Source: Catellatospora sp. IY07-71 (lineage in GTDB: Bacteria; Actinomycetota; Actinomycetes; Mycobacteriales; Micromonosporaceae). Taken from it: 64,000 nt of DNA. Positions 34,201-43,036 of this stretch are shown piece after piece. Within the stretch, counting starts at the first letter, position 1; every line of letters begins with the position of its first letter. Both the position numbers and the translations under genes were made by a program. The DNA lies in assembly GCF_018326265.1 (NCBI RefSeq), contig NZ_AP023360.1, positions 2,347,501 to 2,411,500 on the forward strand, in the 5' to 3' direction. Below the pieces are notes generated by a model, which saw only the letters and a list, made by a program, of their open reading frames with translations, was not told the DNA's origin and made no database searches.

Positions 34201-35789
34201 CGTTCGACCTGCAGGGCACCGTCGACACCGAGCGGCAGGGCAGCGGCAACCCGTTGGCCGACGATCCGCTGTGGTGGACCAGCGGCCACCCGGTGCACGT
34301 TGGCGGCGAGGCGGGCGAGGACGGCGGTGCGACCCGCCTGAACTGGTCGGCTGAGGTCCCCAAGACGCTTTCGCTCACCACGGACCGGCCCGTGGTGCGG
34401 ACCGACGAGTCCTACAGCGTCTCGCTCTGGGTGCGCCCCGAGGAGCTGTGGAACAACTCGGCGATCTCGCAACAGGGTGTCAGCGAGAGCGGGTTCTGGC
34501 TCAAGTACGACCCGGCCTCGCACAGGTGGATGATGGCCATCGCGGACGAGGACAACACCGGCACCGGGTACGCCACCGTGACGTCGGACAACCTCGCCGA
34601 GGCCGGGAAGTGGACGCACCTGGTCGGCGTCTACGACGCGGCGGCGAACAAGATCCTCCTTTACGTCAACGGGGTGCTGGAGGGGACCGCGCCGGTGACG
34701 TTCACGCCGATGCGTGCGACCGGACCGCTCGCGATCGGCAACACGCGCTGGCAGAACCAGCTGATGGACTACTGGGTCGGCGCGGTCGACGAGATCCGGG
34801 TCTTCCAGGGCGTGCTGACGCCCGACATGGTCGACCGGCTGGACGGGGTGCTCGTCGGCCACAGCGGCGACGGCAAGGCCGACATCGCCTGGTACGACGC
34901 ATCGAAGAACGACGGTCAGCTCGACGTGCTCATGACGAACTCGGCGGGCACCGGCCCGTCCGTGCTGCAGCCGTTCGCGTCCGGCTACAGCCCGCCCGAC
35001 TGGGCCGGCGTGGGTGACTTCAACGGTGACGGCAGGGCCGACATCGCCTGGTATCACGAGTCGACCGGTGCTGTCAGGGTCAGCTTCTCCAACGGCTCGG
35101 GCATGGGCTCGTCCGTGGAATGGGTGAGCGGCTTCGGCAGGCCCGACTGGGCCGGCGTGGGTGACTTCAACGGCGACGGCAAGGACGACCTCGCCTGGTA
35201 CCACACGTGGAAGAACGGCGGCGAGATCGACACGCTCATCACCGGCTCGGACGGGGCCGGCCCGTCTGTGCTGGAGACCTTCGTGCAGGGCTACGGCCCG
35301 CCCGACTGGGCCGGTGTGGGTGACTTCAACGGTGACGGCAGGGCCGACATCGCCTGGTACGAGGAGTGGAAGGACCGCACCATCACCCTCAACTTCTCCG
35401 ACGCCGCGGGCGCCATGGAGTCGTCCGCGGACTGGTCCAGCGGCCACGACAGGCCCGACTGGGCCTCGACCGGCGACTACAACGGCGACGGCAAGGCCGA
35501 CATCGCCTGGTACCACGCGTCGAGGAACGACGGCGAGATCAAAGTACTGGTGACAGACTCGGCGGGCACGGGGCCGTCCGGGATGCAGCCGTTCGCGTCA
35601 GGCTACGGTATGCCCGGCTGGGCCGGGGTGGGTGACTTCAACGGCGACGGCCGGGACGACATCGCCTGGTACGTCGAGTGGCAGAACGGCACCGTCACGG
35701 TCGGCTTCGCCGACAGCTCGGGCAGCAGGGGCTCGTCGGTGGCCTGGGTCAGCGGCTGGAACAAGCCCGACTGGGCATCCGTCACATGA
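31266..35789 (+). CDS. Large secreted protein: Rhs-type N-terminus, DNRLRE, two LamG domains, FG-GAP repeats
   Basis: A 1507-residue exported protein. An Arg-rich signal peptide with a hydrophobic core (VSVAAAGLLALGVLSVPASA) ends at about residue 42. The next region (PDGSFTAKIHGGPARFRNAQG, PGVDVVVEATRIGFEY) is the standard front part of actinomycete Rhs/polymorphic-toxin proteins. A DNRLRE-like domain (about 310-480) and two LamG/concanavalin folds (about 740-900 and 1035-1190) follow. From about 1198 come six FG-GAP/VCBS repeats with Ca-binding loops (DFNGDGRADIAWY and variants, spaced 48-53 residues). No Rhs repeats or toxin domain follow. It is probably an adhesin or carbohydrate-binding protein. 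The ATG follows GAGGAG; TAGCGT at 31230 is a possible -10. Confidence 0.85.
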   Translation: MSRGVSKAVPRSRTRHRWVSVAAAGLLALGVLSVPASAVAAPVAEPSPEARASARAKELGKPVTVAESVTESQSVVANPDGSFTAKIHGGPARFRNAQGDWVDVDLTLYRRPDGSVAPRAHPRGLVLAGASGAGSHDLVRFVTRGHEIAVGWPGALPAPSLSGTKATYAEVLPGVDVVVEATRIGFEYFMVVKSRAAARRVAQVSLPWRAEGLSAVHTGEGSVQLRDPAGAVVAWAPAATMWDARVSPGSGDPVVQKPVKVSVKRAAEGRSTGMLSADVASTDVMQLLPDKAFLDDPKAVYPITIDPAVTEKSEFDTFTQNSYTSDQSAATLLKLGYVVDGGSYYARSHLRYDGLTGYAKANVVAATLYLWNNHSFSCRANNWQVWRTDNVTSSVRYTNPPARRSLNGTSSLTKGYNSSCGEGYVANNVKEAFQTAFSNSWSSVSLELAAQSTTSQDSWKKFDSMEAAHDPYVALDYNRPPAAPTGLLVGGKACATGAARPTIATIGGPPQLQANVSDPDSAAEAISLDARFYVAELGAPLPGTSTVISPSVTQPKGGAAQTATAMLPVSFVLQEFHTYYFQVKGYDQENEGAWSAICEFYVDNGNPEAEPQVEALDVLPGTSTKVYPENGTGGGPGVSSRFRFSANGEPDITRYRYKYTYKQGTATNWVEVAAPSLSAPVEVVLAPPFDDGSGPDAGHLGHINMGGQWVITVEMADSANPPRWSQKQKVYTTNVASAPAALAHWKMNDPGTAATLADETGRFPVTRSGAMSKQANGFGDFGSAWSFDGWSGRASTAGPVLVTDRSFSVSAWVRLTDGGTFRTAVAQCGSGTVCQFYLQYAPEPINRWRFVLTSGESAGRSYYDVYSDEPAQLGEWTHLVGVYDAEAGQVRLYVNGTRQTWGTGGATGATWAAGGPLWMGDAGASGNNMFPGDIDEVAVWQRALDPREIGALAVAEVASWDLDTVLTDAAAKPISAGPPFDLQGTVDTERQGSGNPLADDPLWWTSGHPVHVGGEAGEDGGATRLNWSAEVPKTLSLTTDRPVVRTDESYSVSLWVRPEELWNNSAISQQGVSESGFWLKYDPASHRWMMAIADEDNTGTGYATVTSDNLAEAGKWTHLVGVYDAAANKILLYVNGVLEGTAPVTFTPMRATGPLAIGNTRWQNQLMDYWVGAVDEIRVFQGVLTPDMVDRLDGVLVGHSGDGKADIAWYDASKNDGQLDVLMTNSAGTGPSVLQPFASGYSPPDWAGVGDFNGDGRADIAWYHESTGAVRVSFSNGSGMGSSVEWVSGFGRPDWAGVGDFNGDGKDDLAWYHTWKNGGEIDTLITGSDGAGPSVLETFVQGYGPPDWAGVGDFNGDGRADIAWYEEWKDRTITLNFSDAAGAMESSADWSSGHDRPDWASTGDYNGDGKADIAWYHASRNDGEIKVLVTDSAGTGPSGMQPFASGYGMPGWAGVGDFNGDGRDDIAWYVEWQNGTVTVGFADSSGSRGSSVAWVSGWNKPDWASVT

Positions 35790-35860
35790 GCCGCCGTGAC
35801 GCGCGTCTCGCCATGTCGGTCGACGGCCTCGGCAGCGACCGCACCGGCTGACCGCCGTCG

Positions 35861-35907
35861 CCGGCATCAGGGCCGCCCGCCGCACGTGCGGGCGGCCCTG
35901 ATGCCGG
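35861..35907. terminator. Perfect 20-bp inverted repeat after the LamG/FG-GAP gene
   Basis: Arms 35861-35880 and 35888-35907 are perfectly complementary with a 7-nt loop. It lies between the converging large gene and tRNA gene. No T-run follows, so it is probably a bidirectional or Rho-assisted terminator. Confidence 0.55.
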
Positions 35908-35941
35908 GCCTGTCCACAGGAACAGCCGTCCGGATATACGA

Positions 35942-35976
35942 AAGCCGCTGATCCGCACTTCGCGGGTCAACGGCTT
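35942..35976 (-). terminator. Terminator hairpin downstream of tRNA-Arg
   Basis: A 15-bp imperfect stem (one mismatch and one wobble) with a 5-nt loop lies 14 nt past the tRNA 3' end on the minus strand. It is the probable end of the tRNA transcript. Confidence 0.55.
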
Positions 35977-35989
35977 CTTCGGTGATCTT

Positions 35990-36064
35990 TGGTGCCCCCG
36001 GCAGGATTCGAACCTGCGCCCCCGCCTCCGGAGGGCGGTGCTCTATCCCCTGAGCTACGGGGGC
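35990..36064 (-). tRNA. tRNA-Arg (anticodon CCG)
   Basis: A full cloverleaf reads on the minus strand. The acceptor is GCCCCCG/CGGGGGC, the D-stem GCTC/GAGC, and the anticodon stem CCGCC/GGCGG encloses the loop CTCCGGA (anticodon CCG, codon CGG). The T-stem is GCAGG/CCTGC with TTCGAAT. The discriminator is A and the CCA end is encoded (35990-35992). CGG is a common Arg codon in this GC-rich genome. No integrase or attachment-site duplication lies beside it. Confidence 0.95.
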
Positions 36065-36244
36065 TCAGCGACCGACAAAGAGTATCAGGTCCCTCCGCCG
36101 ACACCGAACCGGTATACCGTTCGGCCGTTCGGCCGATGGTATGTCGCGGCCCCCCATCAGCTACCGGCCGGTTAATCCGATCCGGCACCCCCCGGCGGAG
36201 AGCGAGTATGTGGCGTTCCCTAAACCCATCTCCCCGGAGGAACC

Positions 36245-36952
36245 ATGCGCCAGCGCTGGACTTCCCGCCTAGCGGTTGTTGCGGCCGCCGGCCTTCTCTC
36301 CCTCGGCACGGCCACTGCGGCCTGGGCCGGAACGACCATTCCGATCCACGACTCGCACGTGCCGACCAAGGCCACCGGCAAGGAGTGCACCGGGCCGTTC
36401 GCCTCGCTGCCGGCGGGCAAGGACGGCTGGCACTTCGTGCTCCCGAACGCGAGCGGCGACGACTTCAACTCGCTGAGCGCGACCTTCAGCAACGGTACGA
36501 CCGCCGTCGTGACGAGCAAGGACTCGGCCGCGCCGTCGACCGGCACCGGCTGGTCCGGCTACATCGACAACGCGGGCGCTTCGGACAAGCACGTCTACCT
36601 GATCACCGACGCGGGCTGGACGCTGACCGCGGCCTCCGCCGATGTCGAGGGCGCGACGGCGGACGCCTACTTCAACCTGAGCCACACCTGCGGGGGCACC
36701 CCGACCTCGCCGTCGCCGAGCGCTTCCACCTCGCCGAGCGCCTCCGCGTCGCCGTCGGCCACCCCGCAGCCGTCCGACAGCCCCGACCCGTCGGGCACCC
36801 CGGGCACCACGCCGTCGCCGTCGGAGCCGGGCCTGCCGGTGACCGGCACGGCCGTGACCGGCATCGTGCTGGCCGGTCTGGTGCTCGTCGCCGGTGGCGC
36901 CGTGACCCTGTTCATGGTGCGCCGTCGCCGGGACCTGCCGACCGAGGCCTGA
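36245..36952 (+). CDS. LPXTG-anchored cell-wall surface protein
   Basis: A 235-residue exported protein. A signal peptide (1-28, VVAAAGLLSLGTATAAWA) precedes a globular beta-rich domain of about 120 residues with a Cys pair (KECTGPF...SHTCGG). A Ser/Pro-rich wall-spanning linker (about 155-200) leads to the sorting signal LPVTG, a hydrophobic helix and the RRRR tail. A sortase would attach it to peptidoglycan. No sortase gene is in the window. The ATG has CGGAGGAA upstream, and a strong terminator follows. The globular domain resembles common actinomycete surface proteins of unknown function. Confidence 0.85.
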   Translation: MRQRWTSRLAVVAAAGLLSLGTATAAWAGTTIPIHDSHVPTKATGKECTGPFASLPAGKDGWHFVLPNASGDDFNSLSATFSNGTTAVVTSKDSAAPSTGTGWSGYIDNAGASDKHVYLITDAGWTLTAASADVEGATADAYFNLSHTCGGTPTSPSPSASTSPSASASPSATPQPSDSPDPSGTPGTTPSPSEPGLPVTGTAVTGIVLAGLVLVAGGAVTLFMVRRRRDLPTEA

Positions 36953-36970
36953 TCCCGGAAGCAGAACTGA

Positions 36971-37006
36971 GAAAGGGCCCCGCCGGACTTCCGGCGGGGC
37001 CCTTTC
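36971..37006. terminator. Bidirectional terminator between surface protein and DUF305 genes
   Basis: A perfect 16-bp inverted repeat (36971-36986 and 36991-37006) with loop ACTT has GAAAG/CTTTC at the base of the stem. Both converging genes end within 20 nt of it. Confidence 0.75.
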
Positions 37007-37017
37007 TCGTCGTTCGT

Positions 37018-37659
37018 TCAGCGCTTGGCCAGGGTCTCCTGGAGGCGCTGCATGTCGGAGATCTCGGCTGTCTGGCCGGCCTTCATGCCCTTGGCGAGCC
37101 AGGTCACGTCCGGGTCGGTGGAGTCCGCGAGCACCGCGTCGACCATGTGCACGCCGCCCAGGTGATGTTTGATCATCATCTCCAGGAAGAGGCGGTCGAA
37201 CTCCTTGCCGGTGGCCTTCTGCAGCGCTTCCATCTCGGCCTGGGTGGCCATGCCCGGCATCAGGTTGCCGTTGATGAGCGCCTTGTCGCCGTCGGGCATC
37301 CAGGCCATCGGCCTGGCGGTGCCGTTGAGATTGAGGCCCCAGTCGCGCAGCCACTGGCTCATGATGCCGATCTGGCCCTGCTGGGTCATCGCGACGTCTT
37401 CACCCATAGTGCGGACCTCGTGCGAGTGGCCTTGCTTGGCCGCCAGGATGCCCATCGCCACGGCCTGCGCGTGGTGGGCGGTCATGTCGCGGGCGAAGCC
37501 TGCCTCGGCGGAGTCGTCGGCGGGCGATCCGCTGCCGAGGACGCGGGTCAGGCCGGCGCCCAGCGCCAGCCCGACCAGCAGCGTGACGGCCGCCACGAGG
37601 GCCAGCCCTCGCTTGCTGACGATCGTGAACCCGCGAGGGCTGTTCCTCGTGTCGGTCAT
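37018..37659 (-). CDS. DUF305 protein (membrane-anchored, His/Met-rich)
   Basis: A 213-residue protein with one N-terminal membrane helix (GLALVAAVTLLVGLALGAGL) and an external DUF305 domain. It has the paired HH/M motifs FARDMTAHHAQAVAMG and FLEMMIKHHLGGVHM. DUF305 proteins belong to the ferritin-like fold, and some bind copper; that role is known for the family, not shown here. Its start lies 10 nt after the stop of the DUF3105 gene, forming an operon commonly found next to argS in actinomycetes. Confidence 0.88.
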   Translation of the reverse strand: MTDTRNSPRGFTIVSKRGLALVAAVTLLVGLALGAGLTRVLGSGSPADDSAEAGFARDMTAHHAQAVAMGILAAKQGHSHEVRTMGEDVAMTQQGQIGIMSQWLRDWGLNLNGTARPMAWMPDGDKALINGNLMPGMATQAEMEALQKATGKEFDRLFLEMMIKHHLGGVHMVDAVLADSTDPDVTWLAKGMKAGQTAEISDMQRLQETLAKR

Positions 37660-37669
37660 GGTGCTCCCG

Positions 37670-38470
37670 TCAGCCCTGCATCCCGCCGTTTTGCAGCGCG
37701 GCGGCCTGCTGCTCGGTCAGCGGCTTGGTGCCGGTGGCGGTGTTGCCGCCGGAGCACAGCGCGGTCGGGCCCTCGAGGCTCGCGTTCACGCGCAGCGCGC
37801 TGATGAAGTCGCCGATACGGGCGTCGTCGGCGTTGTCGACCTTCAGCTGGTAGCCCCAGGCCTGCAGCGAGATCGCCTTGTCCAGGCCCTCGTACGGGCT
37901 CATGAACATCTTCTCGACGCCGTTGACCCGGGCCTTCAGCTTCTCCACCTGGTCGGCGGGCAGGTCGGGGCGGTACGTGATCCAGACCGCGCCGTGCTCC
38001 AGGGAGTGCATCGCGTGCTCGTTCGGGATGGGCGCGTCGTAGACGTTGCCCGTGCAGGTCTGCCACACGTACGAGTGGTTGCCGCCGACCGGCGGGCTCT
38101 GCTCGTACTTCACCTGGTCGTAGGTGTGCTCGCGGCCGAACTCCTGGCTGAAGTGCGTGATGCCGTCGATGCTCTGGGCACGGTCCTCCCAGCCGTAGCC
38201 GGCGCCACCGGGGCGGAACGCGGCCCAGGCACCCCAGCCGATGATGCCGACGGCGATCACGCCGACCGCGACGAACATCGCGATGGGGCCCCAGTTGCGG
38301 CCCTGGTTGACCTTGATTGGCGTGATCGGCTTCTTGGGTCCGCCGCTCTTGCCGCCCTTGGGCGGGGTCTTACCGCCGCCGGTGTTCGGCTTGGCGCCGG
38401 CCGCGGGCTTGCCGCCGACCTTCACAACATTGGGGCGGTGCTGCTCGCCGCCCTGCGTGCTGATGCTCAT
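37670..38470 (-). CDS. DUF3105 membrane-anchored protein
   Basis: A 266-residue protein. A Gly/Lys/Pro-rich cytoplasmic N-terminus (about 1-55, with NTGGGKTPPKGGKSGGPKK) precedes a transmembrane helix (IAMFVAVGVIAVGIIGWGAWAAF). The external domain has QSPPVGGNHSYVWQTC, IPNEHAMHSLEHGAVWI and SPYEGLDKAISLQAWG, the core DUF3105 motifs with conserved His residues that suggest metal binding. The ATG at 38470 gives the usual family N-terminus. It is divergent from argS. Confidence 0.85.
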   Translation of the reverse strand: MSISTQGGEQHRPNVVKVGGKPAAGAKPNTGGGKTPPKGGKSGGPKKPITPIKVNQGRNWGPIAMFVAVGVIAVGIIGWGAWAAFRPGGAGYGWEDRAQSIDGITHFSQEFGREHTYDQVKYEQSPPVGGNHSYVWQTCTGNVYDAPIPNEHAMHSLEHGAVWITYRPDLPADQVEKLKARVNGVEKMFMSPYEGLDKAISLQAWGYQLKVDNADDARIGDFISALRVNASLEGPTALCSGGNTATGTKPLTEQQAAALQNGGMQG

Positions 38471-38544
38471 CGTGGTGTCCGTCACATCGAGGGGTGGGCG
38501 CGCCCGCCATGTGGTGGGACGCAGATCGCCAGAGTCTACCCGGT

Positions 38545-38550
38545 TAGCAT
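38545..38550 (+). promoter_or_regulatory. Candidate -10 box for leaderless argS mRNA
   Basis: TAGCAT ends 6 nt before the GTG start of argS. No ribosome site and no good -35 are present. Confidence 0.4.
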
Positions 38551-38556
38551 GGCCAG

Positions 38557-40200
38557 GTGACTCCCGCGAATCTCGCCGACGCCGTCCTGACCGCCGCAAA
38601 AGCCGTTTTCGCGGCACGAGACTTCGATATCTCGGCCCTGCCGGCCGCGGCGACGGTGGAGCGGCCGCGTAACCCGGAGCACGGTGATTACGCCACCAAC
38701 CTGGCTCTCCAGGTCGCCAAGAAGGTCGGCGCCAACCCGCGTGACCTGGCCGCCGCCCTGGCTGAGGAACTCAGCAAAGTCTCAGGCATCGCCTCGGTGG
38801 AGATCGCCGGGCCGGGCTTCCTGAACATCCGGGTGGACGCCGCCGCCGCCGGCGAGCTGGCCCGCCTGGTGGTCACCCGGGGGAGTGCGTACGGGCACGG
38901 CGCCGCCCTGGCCGGCCAGCGGCTGAACCTGGAGTTCGTCTCGGCGAACCCGACGGGCCCGATCCACCTGGGCGGGGTCCGCTGGGCCGCGGTCGGCGAC
39001 GCGCTCGCGCGGCTGCTCAAGGCGTCCGGCGCCGAGGTCACCACGGAGTACTACTTCAACGACGCCGGCGCGCAGATCGACCGGTTCGCGAACTCGCTGC
39101 TGGCCGCCTCGCGCGGGGAGCCGACGCCGGAGGACGGCTACGGCGGCGCGTACATCGCCGAGATCGCCGAGGCGGTCAAGGCCAAGCGCCCGGACGCCGA
39201 CGACACCGAGACGTTCCGGGTCGAGGGCGTCGAGCTGATGTTCGCGCAGATCAAGTCGTCGCTGGCCGAGTTCGGCACCTCCTTCGACGTGTACTTCAAC
39301 GAGAAGGACCTGCACGACAAGGGCGAGCTGGATCTGGCCCTGGAGCGGCTGCGCGCGCAGGGCCACCTCTACGAGGCCGACGGCGCGACCTGGCTGCGCA
39401 CCACCGACTTCGGCGACGACAAGGACCGGGTGCTGCGCAAGAGCGACGGCGCGTGGACCTACTTCGCCGCCGACTGCGCCTACTACCTCGACAAACGCGA
39501 GCGGGGCGCGGACCGGGTCATCCTGATGCTGGGCGCCGACCACCACGGCTACGTGGGCCGGATGAAGGCCATGTCGGCCTGCTTCGGCGACGACCCGGAC
39601 GTCAACCTGGAGATCCTCATCGGCCAGCTGGTGAACCTGGTCCGCGACGGGCAGCCGGTGCGCATGAGCAAGCGCGCGGGCACCGTGGTGACGATGGAGG
39701 ACCTGGTCGAGGCGATCGGCGTGGACGCCTCCCGGTATGCGCTGGCCCGCTACAGCATCGACTCGCCCATCGACATCGACGTCGAGCTGTGGACCAGGGC
39801 GAGCAACGAGAACCCGGTCTACTACGTGCAGTACGTCGCGGCGCGCACCGCGGGCGTGGGGCGGCAGACCGCCGAGGCCGGGCTGACCCGCGACACGCTG
39901 CCGTTCGACCCGGCGCTGCTGGCCCACCCGAAGGAGCTGGACCTGCTCAAGGCGCTCGCCGACTACCCGGGTGTGGTCGAGACCGCCGCCGAGCTGCGCG
40001 AGCCGCACCGGGTGGCGCGCTACCTGGAGTCGCTGGCCGGGGCGTACCACCGCTTCTACGACAACTGCCGGGTGCTCCCCATGGGGGACGCACCGGTCGA
40101 GCCCGTCAACGTCGCCCGGCTCTGGCTCAACGACGCCACCCGCACCGTCATCGCCAACGGCCTCGGCCTGCTCGGCGTGACCGCCCCCGAACGGATGTGA
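38557..40200 (+). CDS. argS: Arginyl-tRNA synthetase
   Basis: A 547-residue class I synthetase that charges tRNA-Arg. It has an N-terminal Add-1 domain (1-90) and [22 protein letters not shown] with the HIGH-type signature [18 protein letters not shown] and the KMSK-type loop RMSKRAGTV follow, with a C-terminal DALR anticodon-binding helix bundle ([16 protein letters not shown] onward). The length is normal. The GTG start has no ribosome site and is likely leaderless. lysA starts 6 nt after its stop, so argS, lysA and hom form one operon. Confidence 0.97.
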   Translation: MTPANLADAVLTAAKAVFAARDFDISALPAAATVERPRNPEHGDYATNLALQVAKKVGANPRDLAAALAEELSKVSGIASVEIAGPGFLNIRVDAAAAGELARLVVTRGSAYGHGAALAGQRLNLEFVSANPTGPIHLGGVRWAAVGDALARLLKASGAEVTTEYYFNDAGAQIDRFANSLLAASRGEPTPEDGYGGAYIAEIAEAVKAKRPDADDTETFRVEGVELMFAQIKSSLAEFGTSFDVYFNEKDLHDKGELDLALERLRAQGHLYEADGATWLRTTDFGDDKDRVLRKSDGAWTYFAADCAYYLDKRERGADRVILMLGADHHGYVGRMKAMSACFGDDPDVNLEILIGQLVNLVRDGQPVRMSKRAGTVVTMEDLVEAIGVDASRYALARYSIDSPIDIDVELWTRASNENPVYYVQYVAARTAGVGRQTAEAGLTRDTLPFDPALLAHPKELDLLKALADYPGVVETAAELREPHRVARYLESLAGAYHRFYDNCRVLPMGDAPVEPVNVARLWLNDATRTVIANGLGLLGVTAPERM

Positions 40201-40206
40201 CCTCTC

Positions 40207-41592
40207 TTGCGCGCACATGAAGCAGGAGCCCTGCACGGTGAGATCGGCCGGACGGGACCGGCCTGGCTGCGTACCCCCGCCGACGTCAACGAGCTGATGG
40301 CCCCGCTGTGGCCGCGGACCGCCACCAAGGACGAGGCCGGTCTGCTGCACGTCGGCGGCCTGGACGTGGCGAGCCTGGCGCAGGAGTTCGGCACCCCGGC
40401 GTACGTGCTGGACGAGGAGGATTTCCGGGCCCGCTGCCGCGACTTCAAGCAGGCGTTCGAGGGCGCGCACGTGTACTACGCGGGCAAGGCGTTCCTGTGC
40501 CGCGCGGTGGTGCGCATCCTGGTCGACGAACAGATGCACCTCGACGTGTGCAGCGGCGGCGAGCTGGCCACCGCGCTGGCCGCGGGCATGGACCCGGCGC
40601 GGATCGCGCTGCACGGCAACAACAAGTCGGTACGCGAGCTGACCCGCGCCGTCGACGCGGGCGTGGGCCGCATCGTGGTCGACTCGTTCGACGAGATCGA
40701 GCGGCTGTCGGCGGTGGCGCGCGAGCGCGGGGTCCGGCCGCGCGTCATGATCCGGGTGACGGTCGGCGTCGAGGCGCACACGCACGAGTTCATCGCGACC
40801 GCGCACGAGGACCAGAAGTTCGGCTTCTCGCTGGCCGGGGGCACCGCGTTCGAGGCGGCCCGGCGCATCCTCGCCGAGGACGTGCTGGAGCTGCGCGGCC
40901 TGCACTCGCACATCGGCTCGCAGATCTTCGACACCTCGGGCTTCGAGGTCAGCGCCCGCCGCGTGCTGACGCTGCACGACCGCATCCGCACCGAGCTGGG
41001 CGCCGAGCTGCCCGAGCTGGACCTGGGCGGCGGCTTCGGCATCGCGTACACCAGCCAGGACACCCCGTCGCCGGTCGGTGACCTGGCCGAGCGGATGTTC
41101 AAGATCGTCGAGGACGAGTGCCGGGGCCTGGGCATCGCCCAGCCGCACCTGTCCGTCGAGCCCGGCCGCGCCATCGTCGGCCCGTCCACCTTCACGCTGT
41201 ACGAGGTCGGCACGGTCAAGCCGCTGGACGGCCTGCGCACGTACGTGAGCGTGGACGGCGGCATGAGCGACAACATCCGCACCGCGCTGTACGACGCGTC
41301 GTACTCGGCGACACTGGCGTCGCGTGCGTCACAGGCCGAGCCGATCCTTGCCCGCGTGGTGGGAAAACATTGTGAAGCCGGGGACGTGGTGGTGAAGGAT
41401 GAATTCCTGCCTGCCGACGTCCGGCCCGGAGATCTTATCGCGGTGCCCGGCACCGGCGCCTACTGCCGGAGCATGGCCAGCAACTACAACCACGTGCCCC
41501 GGCCGCCGGTGGTGGCCGTGCGCGACGGGCAGGCACGGGTGATCGTGCGCAGGGAGACCGAAGACGATCTCCTCGCGTTGGACGTCGGGTAG
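40207..41592 (+). CDS. lysA: Diaminopimelate decarboxylase
   Basis: Converts meso-diaminopimelate to lysine with PLP. In the 461-residue alanine-racemase-type barrel, the PLP Lys is in YYAGKAFLC. HSHIGSQ, LGGGFGIAY and EPGRAIVGPS are the phosphate- and substrate-binding motifs. SVDGGMSDNIR and the C-terminal YCRSMASNYNHVPRPPVV complete the site. The start MRAHEAGALHG is a TTG and matches the expected actinomycete N-terminus. No ribosome site is visible, which is consistent with coupling to argS 6 nt upstream. Confidence 0.95.
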   Translation: MRAHEAGALHGEIGRTGPAWLRTPADVNELMAPLWPRTATKDEAGLLHVGGLDVASLAQEFGTPAYVLDEEDFRARCRDFKQAFEGAHVYYAGKAFLCRAVVRILVDEQMHLDVCSGGELATALAAGMDPARIALHGNNKSVRELTRAVDAGVGRIVVDSFDEIERLSAVARERGVRPRVMIRVTVGVEAHTHEFIATAHEDQKFGFSLAGGTAFEAARRILAEDVLELRGLHSHIGSQIFDTSGFEVSARRVLTLHDRIRTELGAELPELDLGGGFGIAYTSQDTPSPVGDLAERMFKIVEDECRGLGIAQPHLSVEPGRAIVGPSTFTLYEVGTVKPLDGLRTYVSVDGGMSDNIRTALYDASYSATLASRASQAEPILARVVGKHCEAGDVVVKDEFLPADVRPGDLIAVPGTGAYCRSMASNYNHVPRPPVVAVRDGQARVIVRRETEDDLLALDVG

Positions 41593-41639
41593 GGCACGCG
41601 CACGCGGGGCCCTGACAGGTGAGCGTTACGGGAGACGAA

Positions 41640-42926
41640 GTGGCTGACTCGGTCAAGGTGGCGCTGCTCGGATGCGGCGCCGTCGGCTCGGAGGTCGTCC
41701 GGTTGCTGCACGAGCAGGCCGACGACCTCACGGCGCGCATCGGCGCGCCCGTCGAGCTGGTCGGCATCGCCGTCCGGCGCGCCGGACGCGACCGCGGCGA
41801 CCTGCCGGTCGATCCCGAGCTGTTCACCACGGACGCGCTCGGCCTGGTCAAGCGCGACGACGTGGACGTGGTCATCGAGGTGGTGGGCGGGATCGAACCC
41901 GCCCGCACCTGGCTCGTCGAGGCGCTGCGCTCCGGCAAGAGCGTGATCACCGGCAACAAGGCGCTGCTCGCCGAGGACGGCGGCAGCCTGCACGACGCGG
42001 CCGCCGAGGGCGGCGCCGACCTGTACTACGAGGCGTCCGTCGCCGGGGCCATCCCGCTGCTGCGCCCGCTGCGCGAGTCGCTGCACGGCGACCGCATCAC
42101 CCAGGTCACCGGCATCGTCAACGGCACCACCAACTTCATCCTGTCCGCGATGGACGCCACCGGCGCCGGGTTCTCCGAGGCGCTGGAGGAGGCGACCGCG
42201 CTCGGCTACGCCGAGGCCGACCCGACCGCCGACGTGGAGGGCTTCGACGCCGCAGCCAAGGCCGCGATCCTGGCCAGCCTCGCCTTCCACACCCGGGTGC
42301 GCGCCGAGGACGTCTACCGCGAGGGCATCACCGAGGTCAGCGCGGCCGACGTGGCCAGCGCCAAGGCCATGGGCTGCACCATCAAGCTGCTGTGCATCGC
42401 CGGGCGCACCGCCGACGGCGGTGTCAGCGTGCGCGTGCACCCCGCGATGATCCCGCGGACCCACCCGCTGGCGGGCGTCGGCGAGGCGTTCAACGCCGTC
42501 TTCGTCGAGGCCGAGGCCGCCGGGCAGCTCATGTTCTACGGCCGCGGCGCGGGCGGCGCCCCCACCGCGAGCGCCGTGCTCGGCGACCTGGTCGCGGTCG
42601 GCCGCAACCGCCTGGCGGGGGTCCGCGCCGCCAGCGAGTCCGCGTACGCCGACCTCACCGTGCACCCGATGGGCGAGGTGCGCACCCGCTACCACGTCTC
42701 GCTCGACGTCGCCGACCGCGCGGGCGTGCTGGCCGCCGTGGCTGGCGTCTTCGCCCGGCACGACGTGTCCATCGCCACGGTCAACCAGTCCGGCCGCGGC
42801 GACGAGGCGATCCTCGTCATCGTCACCCACTCGGCCCCCGACGCGGCGCTCGCGGCCACGGTCGCCGAGTTGCGCACGCTCGACTTCGTCCGGGACGTGG
42901 CGAGCGTCCTGCGCGTGGAGTTCTGA
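41640..42926 (+). CDS. hom: Homoserine dehydrogenase
   Basis: Reduces aspartate semialdehyde to homoserine for threonine and methionine. In this 428-residue enzyme the Rossmann motif is VALLGCGAVGSEV at the N-terminus. The catalytic domain has VVGGIEPAR, SGKSVITGNKALLA, YEASVAGAIPLL and GIVNGTTNFIL. A C-terminal ACT domain (about 350-428, YHVSLDVADRAGVLAAVAGVF) suggests threonine feedback. I chose the GTG at 41640 because GGGAGAC lies just before it. It is the third gene of the argS-lysA-hom operon. Confidence 0.95.
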   Translation: MADSVKVALLGCGAVGSEVVRLLHEQADDLTARIGAPVELVGIAVRRAGRDRGDLPVDPELFTTDALGLVKRDDVDVVIEVVGGIEPARTWLVEALRSGKSVITGNKALLAEDGGSLHDAAAEGGADLYYEASVAGAIPLLRPLRESLHGDRITQVTGIVNGTTNFILSAMDATGAGFSEALEEATALGYAEADPTADVEGFDAAAKAAILASLAFHTRVRAEDVYREGITEVSAADVASAKAMGCTIKLLCIAGRTADGGVSVRVHPAMIPRTHPLAGVGEAFNAVFVEAEAAGQLMFYGRGAGGAPTASAVLGDLVAVGRNRLAGVRAASESAYADLTVHPMGEVRTRYHVSLDVADRAGVLAAVAGVFARHDVSIATVNQSGRGDEAILVIVTHSAPDAALAATVAELRTLDFVRDVASVLRVEF

Positions 42927-43036
42927 CCGAACGGCCGGGGCCGGTCGGCGGATGGGCCGGTCCGTCTCGGCCGCTCGCGCTGTTTACCTCCTGAGGCCGC
43001 GTCGAGCCGTCGCGCGGCCCCGCCGAGGAGGTCGTG

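Noticed and set aside
34860-35780. CRISPR-like or satellite repeat
   Set aside because: The repeated DNA is in frame and encodes FG-GAP calcium-binding units with varied spacing. There are no constant repeats with unique spacers.
35990-36064. tRNA gene as the attachment site of an integrated element
   Set aside because: No integrase, no direct duplication of the tRNA 3' end and no mobile genes lie nearby.
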